DNA of 58,292 bases from an uncultured Acidimicrobiales bacterium. Lineage in GTDB: Bacteria; Actinomycetota; Acidimicrobiia; Acidimicrobiales; SHLQ01. The notes beneath the pieces were generated by a model that was not told the origin of the DNA, did no database searches, and was given only the letters and a program-made list of their open reading frames with translations. Within the stretch, counting starts at the first letter, position 1; each line of letters opens with the position of its first letter. The stretch lies in NCBI GenBank assembly GCA_938084885.1, contig CALKGG010000053.1, positions 1 through 58,292 of the forward strand, given 5' to 3'. Below, one piece after another: positions 41,480-49,629 of the stretch. Position numbers and translations under genes: made by a program.

Positions 41480-42157
41480 ATGTCGACGTGTGGGAACGGC
41501 CACGAATCTGAATGGGATGACTATTGCTCGGTGTGCGGTGAGGCGCTCGGTGGCACGACGCCCGACGCATCTGCCCAAGAATCGCCCGATGCCGGCGGAG
41601 CCAATGGGCAGGCCACTAGTGCTGGCGGCTCGACGTGTTCGAACTGCAGCGAACCGCACAATGAGGGCGACGTGTTCTGCGAAAACTGCGGGTACGACTT
41701 CCTCTCCGGAACGCTGCCAGGCGATGAGACTGTCCCCGCCGCTGCGTCGACGTCAGCGGCTGGCATCGCGATCGTCGAGGTCGATCTCGACTTCTTTGAG
41801 CGAATGGCCTTTACCGGTGTGGACGCTCCGGACTCGATGCCCGAACCCGTCCGAATCGAGTTGCCGCCGACCGATATTCTCGTTGGTCGACATAGCGAGA
41901 GCCGCGGGACGTTCCCCGAGATCGACCTGTCGAATGTCTTTGGCGACGGTTCGCCTGCAACCGACCCTGCAGTGTCATCGAACCACTGCCGCTTGCATCG
42001 CAGTAGCAACGGGTGGACACTGACCGACCTCGATTCGACAAACGGCACCTACCTCGACGGCTCGAGCGAACCGCTCAACGCGGGAACGCCAATGCGTTTG
42101 ACTCCGGGCACTCCATTCAACGTCGGCGCATGGACAAAGATCACCATCACTGCGTAA
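41480..42157 (+). CDS. FHA-domain protein with N-terminal zinc ribbons (GarA-like position)
   Basis: A 225-residue phosphothreonine-binding protein. The N-terminus begins MSTCGNGHESEWDDYCSVCG, and a second ribbon has C53, C56, C67 and C70. The FHA domain (about 125-225) has all key residues: GRH (136-138), SSNH (166-169) and STNGTYL (186-192). The family reads phosphorylated threonines on partner proteins; GarA, the PknG target in mycobacteria, has a short N-terminal phosphorylation motif instead of zinc ribbons. Six bases separate it from the VWA gene. It may be the output of this cluster (inference). Confidence 0.88.
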   Translation: MSTCGNGHESEWDDYCSVCGEALGGTTPDASAQESPDAGGANGQATSAGGSTCSNCSEPHNEGDVFCENCGYDFLSGTLPGDETVPAAASTSAAGIAIVEVDLDFFERMAFTGVDAPDSMPEPVRIELPPTDILVGRHSESRGTFPEIDLSNVFGDGSPATDPAVSSNHCRLHRSSNGWTLTDLDSTNGTYLDGSSEPLNAGTPMRLTPGTPFNVGAWTKITITA

Positions 42158-42171
42158 CCAAGTGCTGAACT

Positions 42172-42186
42172 GAGGGACAGTCCCTC
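42172..42186. terminator. GAGGGACAGTCCCTC palindrome at convergent gene ends
   Basis: A perfect seven-base-pair palindrome around a central A, placed in the 37-bp gap between the FHA gene and the convergent membrane protein gene. It likely ends transcription from both sides, though it has no T-run. Confidence 0.5.
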
Positions 42187-42194
42187 CTTTCACA

Positions 42195-43112
42195 CTAACC
42201 GATCGCGAAGCCTCGGGATTTGGCTTCGGTAATGACCTTGCCTGGCCGGTTGGGGCTCACCAAGAAGCCGCCGATAGTTGTCAGCTCGGTATCTTGGCCA
42301 CGCTCGTTGCGGACGATTTTGGACGGTTCGATGAGCTCGGCTCGCAATGCCAGTCCGAGTGCGTTAAGCGTCAAATCTTCATAGCTCGTGTCGACAGGGG
42401 CAGGGCCCAGAGCGGTGATGCTGGCCTTGCGGAACAGTTGCGGCTCGCGCAACGCGGTCTTGTCGTGGACGACCAATCCCGCCGGCACGAACACGAGCCA
42501 CCGGTTCGAAAGGCGATGCAGCACGGGAACCGCGAAATAGGCAAGAGGCCAGCCAACGACCGTGAGGATCGCGCCCAGAACCCATTGTTCGGCGAGCAGC
42601 AGAATCGGCCCAACCGTTCCACCAAGAGCGATTGCGGCCCACACCAGTTGGATCGGTCCGGCGAGAATCGCTCCCGGCGTGCTGAGCAAAAAACGTCGTT
42701 CGTCGCCATAGGACGAACCGTCGGCGAACGCGTCGGAAACCGCCGGATGAAACGCGAGCAGCGACGCCGCCCCAGCCCCGAGAATTCCAAGGACCAGCAC
42801 CACATCGACGGTGCCGTCGTCGAGCAGGCTGATGATGGATGCAATGACCGCAGCGAGGCTCGATGGCGCAGCGACCCGAATAGCGGTCAGCGTCTCGGTG
42901 CGAGGAACCATCGACGCAATCAACGTGACGGCCCAAATGGCCCAAAGGCCGATCGTTCCGCCGGTCTGTAGGGCGCTTCCACCTTGGTCGAGGGCCCGGG
43001 TGATGAGCGGGAATGCGGTGAACGGCAAGACCAGCCAAACAACGCGAAAGATCCACAACTCGAGGTCGCGAATGGCGAGCTTGGATTTGGTGGCGGTTGC
43101 TGTCGCTGTCAT
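42195..43112 (-). CDS. Membrane protein, unknown function
   Basis: A 305-residue protein with about six hydrophobic segments in the first 190 residues (for example LWIFRVVWLVLPFTAFPLI and LWAIWAVTLIASMV). A cytoplasmic C-terminus of about 100 residues follows, with a PH-like look (RWLVFVPAGLVVHD and LRAELIEPSKIVRN). The start is ATG at 43112, with GAAAGAG just upstream; the frame extends to 43163 but that part overlaps ligA. I do not recognise the family. Divergent from ligA with 41 bp between the starts. Confidence 0.7.
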   Translation of the reverse strand: MTATATATKSKLAIRDLELWIFRVVWLVLPFTAFPLITRALDQGGSALQTGGTIGLWAIWAVTLIASMVPRTETLTAIRVAAPSSLAAVIASIISLLDDGTVDVVLVLGILGAGAASLLAFHPAVSDAFADGSSYGDERRFLLSTPGAILAGPIQLVWAAIALGGTVGPILLLAEQWVLGAILTVVGWPLAYFAVPVLHRLSNRWLVFVPAGLVVHDKTALREPQLFRKASITALGPAPVDTSYEDLTLNALGLALRAELIEPSKIVRNERGQDTELTTIGGFLVSPNRPGKVITEAKSRGFAIG

Positions 43113-43141
43113 CTCTTTCAGGGTAGGTCGCACCCCAGCGA

Positions 43142-43147
43142 TAACAT
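43142..43147 (+). promoter_or_regulatory. Putative leaderless -10 element of ligA
   Basis: TAACAT is followed by six bases and GTG at 43154. No ribosome site is seen in the six bases. Confidence 0.45.
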
Positions 43148-43153
43148 CGCTGC

Positions 43154-45178
43154 GTGGGATCAACCTCTGAGGAACAAATTATCGAATTGCGAGCACTCGT
43201 CGCTCGGCACATGCGGCTCTATCACGAGCACGACGCGCCCGAAATTCCCGATGCCGATTTTGACCAATTGGTACGTGAACTACGCGAACTCGAAGCTGCT
43301 CACCCCGAGTTCGCTGCGCCAGATTCGGTCGCCGAACAGGTCGGCGGCACCCCAGCGGGCATCTTTTCGCCCGTGGTCCACGAAGTCCCGATGATGAGCC
43401 TCGACAACGCCTTCGACCTCGACGAGCTTCGGGGCTGGAGCGAACGGCTCGAACGGCGCCTCGGCGAACCCATCAACGCCTACGTATGCGAGCTGAAGTT
43501 CGATGGCCTGGCGCTCTCGATTCGGTACGAGGACGGCAAGCTCGTGCGGGCCGCTACCCGAGGCGACGGGACGACGGGCGAAGACGTCACCCACTCGGTC
43601 AGTACCATCGCCGACGTTCCGCACGCGCTGACCGATGAAGTGCCGATCCCGCGAGTGGTCGAAGTTCGAGGCGAGGCCTACATGCGGCGCTCAACCTTCA
43701 ACCGTCTGAACGAAGCCCAGGCAGCGGCCGGGCTAAAGGAGTACGTGAACCCTCGCAATGCTGCTGCGGGTTCGATCCGACAAAAAGATGCCGAAGCCGC
43801 CCGCTCTCGCGGCATCTCGTTTTGGCCGTATCAGTTGGGCCAAGTGGTCGATGGGCCCGAACTTGCCGCCCATTCAAACACGTTCGAATTCTTGACCTCG
43901 ATCGGGTTTGGCGTCAACGAGCACGCCCGAGTTGTCGACAACATTGATGGAGTTGTCGATTTCATCAGCGAATTCCAGAACCGGCGCCACGACCTCGACT
44001 ACGAGTTCGACGGCATTGTCATCAAGGCCGACGATCTCGAAACCCAACGGGTGCTGGGCAGCACGGCTCGCGCCCCTCGCTGGGCAATTGCCTACAAAAT
44101 GCCGCCCGAGGAGCGCTCGACCAAACTCATCGACATCCCAATCTCGATTGGCACGAACGGGTCGGCAACACCGTATGCGTTGCTCGAACCGGTCTTCGTC
44201 GGCGGCGTCACGGTCACCAACGCAACCTTGCATAATCAAGACCAGGTCGCAGCAAAGGACGTCCGCCCCGGCGACATCGTCGTCGTGCGTCGAGCCGGCG
44301 ATGTGATCCCCGAGGTTGTTGGGCCCGTGCTGTCCGAGCGCGATCCTGACTCGGAGCCTTGGGTCTTTCCGAACGATTGTCCGGTGTGTGAACGGCCGCT
44401 CGTTCGTCCCGAAGGCGAAGCCCGTCATCGTTGCCCGTACGCCGATTGCCCCGCCCAGGTTCGGGGACGTATTGAACACTTTGCACAACGCAACGCCATG
44501 GACATCGAGCACTTTGGGGAACGCACGGTCGATCTGCTGGTGACCGCCGGGCTAATCACCGACGTTGGCGACGTGTTCCTTCTCGACCCCGAAGAGCTCA
44601 GCCAGTTCGAGGGCTTCGGCGAAACGTCGATCGAAAATTTCCGTGCTGGCCTCGAAGCAAGCCGGACGCGTCCGTTGGGCAACCTGATCTTCGCGCTTGC
44701 GATTCCTCACGTGGGGTCGACGAACGGCAAGGTGCTCGCCAAGGCGTTCGGCTCGCTCGACGGCGTTGCATCAGCAACCGCGGACGAGATCGCTGCGGTC
44801 GATGGGATCGGTCCGGTTATCGCCGACAGCGTCGCGGAATGGTTCGCATCGGACAACGGGCAAGCCATCGTCGAAAAGTTGCATCGCGGGGGAGTGCAGC
44901 CGGTCGCACCCGAGGTGTCGACGCTCGAACAAACCCTTGTTGGCAAATCCATTGTCGTATCGGGTGGCCTTGCAAACTACGGACGTTCCGATGCCAAAAC
45001 GGCAATTACCGATCGCGGCGGAAAAGCGCCCGGCTCGGTCTCCAAGAGCACCTTTGCGCTTGTGGTCGGCAACGATCCGGGGGCGTCGAAGGTCACCAAG
45101 GCTGAAGATCTCGGCGTGCCCATACTCGACGAGGCCGGATTCGAAACGCTCCTGCGCACCGGCGACCTGCCGACCTAA
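43154..45178 (+). CDS. ligA: NAD-dependent DNA ligase
   Basis: Seals nicks in replication and repair with NAD as cofactor. The 674-residue length is standard. Domain Ia has YHEHDAPEIPDADFD; the adenylation site is Lys115 in CELKFDGLA, followed by ATRGDGTTGEDVTHSV. The OB-fold region, the four-cysteine zinc finger (CPVCERPL and CPYADCPAQ), the helix-hairpin-helix repeats and a C-terminal BRCT domain (about 600-674, GKSIVVSGGLANYGR) follow in order. GTG start, leaderless promoter upstream. Convergent with the sulfotransferase gene. Confidence 0.96.
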   Translation: MGSTSEEQIIELRALVARHMRLYHEHDAPEIPDADFDQLVRELRELEAAHPEFAAPDSVAEQVGGTPAGIFSPVVHEVPMMSLDNAFDLDELRGWSERLERRLGEPINAYVCELKFDGLALSIRYEDGKLVRAATRGDGTTGEDVTHSVSTIADVPHALTDEVPIPRVVEVRGEAYMRRSTFNRLNEAQAAAGLKEYVNPRNAAAGSIRQKDAEAARSRGISFWPYQLGQVVDGPELAAHSNTFEFLTSIGFGVNEHARVVDNIDGVVDFISEFQNRRHDLDYEFDGIVIKADDLETQRVLGSTARAPRWAIAYKMPPEERSTKLIDIPISIGTNGSATPYALLEPVFVGGVTVTNATLHNQDQVAAKDVRPGDIVVVRRAGDVIPEVVGPVLSERDPDSEPWVFPNDCPVCERPLVRPEGEARHRCPYADCPAQVRGRIEHFAQRNAMDIEHFGERTVDLLVTAGLITDVGDVFLLDPEELSQFEGFGETSIENFRAGLEASRTRPLGNLIFALAIPHVGSTNGKVLAKAFGSLDGVASATADEIAAVDGIGPVIADSVAEWFASDNGQAIVEKLHRGGVQPVAPEVSTLEQTLVGKSIVVSGGLANYGRSDAKTAITDRGGKAPGSVSKSTFALVVGNDPGASKVTKAEDLGVPILDEAGFETLLRTGDLPT

Positions 45179-45212
45179 ACAAACCAGCTTCGCGGCGTCG
45201 CCCAGATTCGAA

Positions 45213-46334
45213 TCAGCTCGCTGACTCCGAATCCGGATGCATGTCGTCGTTGCCGGCAAGGCGGTCGAGCTCGGCCTGCTGACGCCGGATTGTCTGATTG
45301 TTGATCTTGTAGATCTTGGCGAAAATCTCGAAGGCTCGATCAAGGTCGAGAATCTCGTCGGGATCGTCGGCGACCTCGGGATACTTGTCGAATGACGGGG
45401 CGAAAAGGTGGTCGTCTTCTCGGAACCACACACGTCGGGTTCGGTCATTGGACTCGGCGAACTGGTCGTAAAAGTCAATCGCTGCCTGCCGGCTGGGCAA
45501 CATCCCCGCACCCGAGAAATGTCGCTCCAAGATGTCGTTGACTGGCCCCCGGCTCTTTTTTGCCTTTGTTCGCCGTGGCTTGGAGATATGCGGATTGAGG
45601 CGCTGCAAGAAGACTTGCGCCTCGGCACTCAGCGACGGGTTGAGCAATGGCAGAGTCTGCAGGCCATCGGTCGTCATGCCGACGACGTGCGAGAAGTCCT
45701 CGATGGTGTCGCCGCCGATCAGCCGGTTTCGCTCGAACCGGCGGACCGTGAGCTCGCACTCGGGAAATTGTTCATTCCAAAAGTTGAGGATCGTGTCGTA
45801 AAAATAGAACCGAGAATCGGCCGACGACTCGTCGATCTCGGGGAAACACGTCGCGTCAGAGCTGCCCGAGCGGAGCTTCGTTGTAAAGATGCTGACGGCA
45901 AATTCGTGTTGTGGCCGGATGTAGCACACGACCTCGACCTCTTCGCAATAGCGAAGGAGGAACGTTCGTAGCGCGTCGATTTCTTCTGGTTCGTTGATCT
46001 GGGTGAGGAGGCGTTCGCTGCTGATGATCAGCGTGGAATCTGGGCGCGCCTGCGTCTCGAGCTCGTTGCCGATGCGAGCAATGAGCGTCGTGTTATACGC
46101 CTCGACCTGCTCGGGGGTCTTGAGGCCGAGGAAGCGCCGTCGGGAGAAGCGCTTGTTCGAGTTGGCAAAAGCACACACGAGGTCGACGTGTTCGCTGCGC
46201 CCCATACTCTTTGGGATAGTGAAGCCTTGGGCGCGAAGTTCGACCCGGTTCGTTCTCAAGAACTCTTGCAACGATGTCGTGCCAGTCTTTTCAGAACCAA
46301 TGTGGAGATAGCACTTCGCGAACTTTCGACTCAC
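45213..46334 (-). CDS. Sulfotransferase family protein
   Basis: A 373-residue protein whose N-terminus YLHIGSEKTGTTSLQEFL is the PAPS 5'-phosphosulfate-binding loop of sulfotransferases. The 3'-phosphate-binding region (VVCYIRPQHEFAVSIF) follows near residue 155. The acceptor, such as a surface glycan or lipid, cannot be read. ATG overlaps the stop of the small exported protein gene at 46331 by four bases, so both are probably one operon. The last 40 residues are helical and charged. Confidence 0.8.
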   Translation of the reverse strand: MSRKFAKCYLHIGSEKTGTTSLQEFLRTNRVELRAQGFTIPKSMGRSEHVDLVCAFANSNKRFSRRRFLGLKTPEQVEAYNTTLIARIGNELETQARPDSTLIISSERLLTQINEPEEIDALRTFLLRYCEEVEVVCYIRPQHEFAVSIFTTKLRSGSSDATCFPEIDESSADSRFYFYDTILNFWNEQFPECELTVRRFERNRLIGGDTIEDFSHVVGMTTDGLQTLPLLNPSLSAEAQVFLQRLNPHISKPRRTKAKKSRGPVNDILERHFSGAGMLPSRQAAIDFYDQFAESNDRTRRVWFREDDHLFAPSFDKYPEVADDPDEILDLDRAFEIFAKIYKINNQTIRRQQAELDRLAGNDDMHPDSESAS

Positions 46335-46759
46335 GTCACCTCAAAACACCAGCGGATGGTTTGTGAATCTTCCGGGTTGACGATCGGCCAATAGGTGGCG
46401 GTCACACAATTCGACTGTGGGGGGAGGGCATCGAGGACCTTGCCTTCACCGGGCCGAAAGAGAAAGCGTCCGAGGTTGTCTTGGAAGTTCGAATCGATCT
46501 CGTCGGTTGGGATGGGGATGTTTCGTCCGTCGCTCGTCTCGATCGTTAGCGCCCCTTGGAAACCATCGGCCAGGTCGATTCCCACCTGGTCTCCCTGCAA
46601 GATCTCTGCCTCCCGGTCGGGGATGAGGGCATCGATTGCCGGGTTCTGCGTGACCGAAATGTCCTCGCCGTCCTCAGCACCATTCGTAAACGCCAGTCCG
46701 AATGCAACAATGCCAAGAGCAATAGCGAGAGCAACGATGGCTCGTTCTTTCTTTGCCAT
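46331..46759 (-). CDS. Single-TM exported or anchored protein, unknown function
   Basis: A 142-residue protein with a short basic start (MAKKERA) and one hydrophobic helix (residues 7-25, IVALAIALGIVAFGLAFTN), then an acidic domain. The C-terminal part has two cysteines (SNCVTATYWP and IRWCFEV) that could form a disulfide outside the cell. A TACGCT hexamer at the 12-nt leaderless distance precedes the ATG. It overlaps the sulfotransferase gene and is divergent from the PASTA kinase, 33 bp apart. Confidence 0.65.
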   Translation of the reverse strand: MAKKERAIVALAIALGIVAFGLAFTNGAEDGEDISVTQNPAIDALIPDREAEILQGDQVGIDLADGFQGALTIETSDGRNIPIPTDEIDSNFQDNLGRFLFRPGEGKVLDALPPQSNCVTATYWPIVNPEDSQTIRWCFEVT

Positions 46760-46765
46760 GACTCA

Positions 46766-46771
46766 AGCGTA
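46766..46771 (-). promoter_or_regulatory. Putative leaderless -10 element for the 46759 gene
   Basis: On the minus strand TACGCT is followed by six bases and the ATG at 46759. It faces the TAGCGT hexamer of the kinase gene, so both promoters fit into a 33-bp gap. Confidence 0.4.
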
Positions 46772-46780
46772 TGTCGCCTG

Positions 46781-46786
46781 TAGCGT
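46781..46786 (+). promoter_or_regulatory. Putative leaderless -10 element of the PASTA kinase gene
   Basis: TAGCGT begins 12 nt before the GTG at 46793. No -35 box or ribosome site is evident. Confidence 0.4.
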
Positions 46787-46792
46787 AATGCA

Positions 46793-48868
46793 GTGGCCTC
46801 AACACCCCCTTCCGCTGCGCTCGTCGGCCCTGGTGCCGAGATGGGCGGCCGCTATCTCTTGATTCGCAGCATCGGGAGAGGGTCATCGGCGACAGTTTTC
46901 GAAGCCGAAGACACCACCCTAGAACGTCATGTCGCGGTGAAAGTGCTGCATCAACAGCTCTCGACCGACCCGACGTTTCTTGAGTCGTTCGCCAAGGAAG
47001 CCCGGTCGGCGGCCTCGCTCAGCCATTCGAACATCATGTCGGTTCATGACTGGGGCAAGGACGGCACCGACGGTGACGGGATCCCATTTCTTGTCTCCGA
47101 ACTGCTCGGGGGCGGTTCGCTTCGCAACATGCTCGACGAGGGCGCGGTCTGCTCACCAAGCCAAGTGATTGCTTTTGGCATCGACGCGTGCCGAGCGCTG
47201 CATTACGCACACCGAGAAGAGCTCGTTCATCGCGATATCACCCCTGCAAACCTGATGTTTACACGTGATGGAACCCTCAAGATTGCCGACTTTGGCTTGG
47301 CGCGGGCGTTAGCCGATTCGGGTTGGACCGAGCCGGGGAAGACCCTTGTTGGCACCGCCAGGTACTCATCGCCCGAACAAGCCCAAGGTAAGCGGCTGAC
47401 CGCGGCGTCCGATGTCTACTCGCTTGGCCTCATCTTGATCGAGGCGCTTTCGGGCTCGGCGCCATTCTCCGCCGACACGCTCCTTGGCACTCTCACCGCC
47501 CGAGTCGAGAGCGACGTGCCGATCCCCGAAGGCATCCCCGACAAGCTCGGTGATGTGCTGCGGGGAATGACCCAACGCAACCCTGAGGACCGGCCGAGCT
47601 CTCACGATGCTGGCGTGGGCCTGCTCGGTGCTGCCAAGGGCATGCCTCGACCAGCGCCGCTACCTCTGGTCGGCCTGCCCGAGGCTCCCAACGTCGAGCC
47701 CTCCGACGCCGGCGACGGCGACACCGGCGATAAGCACAACGAGAGAGTCGAGCGCAACGAGAGTGACGAGGTCTTCACGGCATCGTCGAAAGAGTCGGCC
47801 ACACCGGGCATGATCGCTGGCACCCAGACGGCCAACCTCGACGACGACATTGCCGTCATTGCCGATCCGCACGCCGACCCTGATCAGACGATCGTCGACG
47901 TCGCCGAACAGACAACAGTGTCGGGTGTGCCTGTCGTCGAGACCGGCGACGAACCAGCGCGCAGGTGGCCAGTCTTGCTGCTATCGGTCATCGTATTTGC
48001 CGCCATTGGATGGTTTGGGTGGCAGCAGGTCACGGGCGCAAACGTTGCTGTCGGCGTTGTTCCCGACGTGACTGGCCTGTCCGTCGACGAGGCCATTGCC
48101 GAGCTGGGCACGACGTGGGAGACCGTCGAGAAGCTCGAGCGAGACGCCCAGGTTGCCCAGGGATTGCTCATTCGCACCGAACCTGTCGCCGGAGCCGAAC
48201 TCGAGGCCGGATCCGAACTGAGCTATTGGGTATCGCTCGGCTTGCCCCTTGTTCGGGTCCCCGAAGATGACCTTCTTGGTCGGAGTCAAGCGCAGGGAGT
48301 CGCAACTCTCGAGTCGCTCGGCCTCGCTATTGGCAATGTCGAGAGTGAAAACAGCGAAACCGTTGCAAGTGGAAACGTGATTGCGGTGGTCACCGACTCG
48401 CTTGAACTTCCGCTCGGTGGTGAAGTCGACCTGGTCGTGTCGCTCGGGCCGCTCGGCCGGGTGATTCCGTCGGTGGACGAAACAACCGACGCCGAACAGC
48501 TCGTCGTCGACCTCGAAGAGGCTGGTTTGGTGGTCGCGCGGCTCGACGAGTTCGATGACGAGGTCGACGAGGGTATCGTCGTGTCGATCTCTCCTCCTTC
48601 TGGAACGACGATTGGTCGTGGCGAACAGGTCGAAGTGACTGTTTCGCTCGGACCCGCACCGGTCGTGATTCCAAACACGTCGGGACTCTCGCTCACCGAA
48701 ACGCTCGATCTGCTCGACGGCGCGGGGTTCCTTTCGGAGCTTGTTGGTCCGAACGGTCAAGACGGCGGCCAGTTTGCTTCGTGCGCCGTTGTCGGAACCG
48801 ATCCGCCATCGCCGACCGAACTCCAGCCCGGCAATGTCGTGCAGATCCTGATGAGTGACTGCACCTAA
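46793..48868 (+). CDS. PASTA-domain serine/threonine protein kinase (PknB-like)
   Basis: A 691-residue membrane kinase. The kinase domain (about 20-285) has GRGSSATVF, Lys50 in VAVK, DFG (166-168) and GTARYSSPEQ. The catalytic loop is HRDITPAN, so the lysine that usually follows HRD by two is a threonine. After a Pro/Asp-rich linker comes one membrane helix (about 393-412), then four PASTA repeats of about 65 residues that read cell-wall fragments outside the cell. A disulfide is likely in the last repeat (SCAVVG and MSDC). GTG start. Such kinases control growth and division. It stands alone, without a paired PP2C gene. Confidence 0.9.
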   Translation: MASTPPSAALVGPGAEMGGRYLLIRSIGRGSSATVFEAEDTTLERHVAVKVLHQQLSTDPTFLESFAKEARSAASLSHSNIMSVHDWGKDGTDGDGIPFLVSELLGGGSLRNMLDEGAVCSPSQVIAFGIDACRALHYAHREELVHRDITPANLMFTRDGTLKIADFGLARALADSGWTEPGKTLVGTARYSSPEQAQGKRLTAASDVYSLGLILIEALSGSAPFSADTLLGTLTARVESDVPIPEGIPDKLGDVLRGMTQRNPEDRPSSHDAGVGLLGAAKGMPRPAPLPLVGLPEAPNVEPSDAGDGDTGDKHNERVERNESDEVFTASSKESATPGMIAGTQTANLDDDIAVIADPHADPDQTIVDVAEQTTVSGVPVVETGDEPARRWPVLLLSVIVFAAIGWFGWQQVTGANVAVGVVPDVTGLSVDEAIAELGTTWETVEKLERDAQVAQGLLIRTEPVAGAELEAGSELSYWVSLGLPLVRVPEDDLLGRSQAQGVATLESLGLAIGNVESENSETVASGNVIAVVTDSLELPLGGEVDLVVSLGPLGRVIPSVDETTDAEQLVVDLEEAGLVVARLDEFDDEVDEGIVVSISPPSGTTIGRGEQVEVTVSLGPAPVVIPNTSGLSLTETLDLLDGAGFLSELVGPNGQDGGQFASCAVVGTDPPSPTELQPGNVVQILMSDCT

Positions 48869-48872
48869 CCGC

Positions 48873-48878
48873 TAGCAT
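48873..48878 (+). promoter_or_regulatory. Putative -10 element of the SCP2 gene
   Basis: TAGCAT begins 13 nt before the GTG at 48886, in the 17-bp gap after the kinase stop. Confidence 0.35.
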
Positions 48879-48885
48879 CAGGCCC

Positions 48886-49314
48886 GTGGCACAGCACCCT
48901 TTCCTCTCCCCCGAATGGATTTCCGAAGCACGGGCGATTCGAGACGAGTTCGAGGGTCGGTCGACAACGGCTGTCGAGCCGGTGAAGGTCAACGTTGTCA
49001 TTACTGCTCCGCCATTTGGACAGGGAGACATTGAAGGCCACGTCGACACGACCGCCGGTGCGCTCACGATCGACATAGGCCACCTCGATGATCCTGAGGT
49101 GACGGTCACCACTGATTATGAGACGTCGTACGCACTGTTCGTCGACCGTGATCCGGCCAAGGTGATGGAAGCGTTCATGCTCGGCAAGATCCTGGTCACG
49201 GGCGATGTGGCCAAGGTGATGAGTTTCGCCGGAGCCGAACCGCCGAGCGATCCCGACGAGATCGAACTCGCAAAAGAGATCGCTTCACGTCTGGCAGCCA
49301 TCACTGCTAGCTAG
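48886..49314 (+). CDS. SCP2 sterol-binding-like domain protein
   Basis: A 142-residue protein with an SCP2 fold: GALTIDIGHLDDPEVTVTTD then FVDRDPAKVMEAFMLGKILV and VTGDVAKVMSF, the typical C-terminal motif of sterol carrier domains that hold lipids or act as lipid-transfer modules. The ligand is unknown. It lies between the PASTA kinase and gatC; 9 bp separate it from gatC, but each has its own -10-like hexamer. Confidence 0.85.
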   Translation: MAQHPFLSPEWISEARAIRDEFEGRSTTAVEPVKVNVVITAPPFGQGDIEGHVDTTAGALTIDIGHLDDPEVTVTTDYETSYALFVDRDPAKVMEAFMLGKILVTGDVAKVMSFAGAEPPSDPDEIELAKEIASRLAAITAS

Positions 49315-49317
49315 CCT
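49312..49317 (+). promoter_or_regulatory. Putative leaderless -10 element of gatCAB
   Basis: TAGCCT overlaps the SCP2 stop codon and lies exactly 12 nt before the gatC ATG at 49324. Confidence 0.45.
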
Positions 49318-49323
49318 CTGTGG

Positions 49324-49629
49324 ATGGCCGAATCAGAATCGCTGTCTCGAGACGAGGTTGCCCACGTCGCAAAGCTCGCGCTGTTGGATCTGACCGATGA
49401 AGAGATCGATCTCTTCACGGTGCAGCTCAGTGGCGTTATCGATACCGCTCGAGAAATGAATGCACTCGATCTCGACGGAGTCCAGCCAACGCACCATCCA
49501 CTCGGTCTTGTCAACGTGATGCGCGCCGATGAACTTCGTCCGTCGATTGACCGAGACGAAGTGCTGGCGCAGGCGCCTGCTGTTGAAGATGATCGGTTCA
49601 AAGTTCCGCCAGCGTTGGGAGAGGCGTGA
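49324..49629 (+). CDS. gatC: Glutamyl/aspartyl-tRNA amidotransferase subunit C
   Basis: The small subunit (101 residues) that helps GatA fold and joins GatA to GatB. It has the family pattern [20 protein letters not shown] at the N-terminus and an ending with [11 protein letters not shown]. The stop overlaps the gatA start (TGATG), and gatC-gatA-gatB form one coupled operon. With GatA and GatB it makes Gln-tRNA(Gln) and/or Asn-tRNA(Asn) from the misacylated forms. Confidence 0.94.
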   Translation: MAESESLSRDEVAHVAKLALLDLTDEEIDLFTVQLSGVIDTAREMNALDLDGVQPTHHPLGLVNVMRADELRPSIDRDEVLAQAPAVEDDRFKVPPALGEA

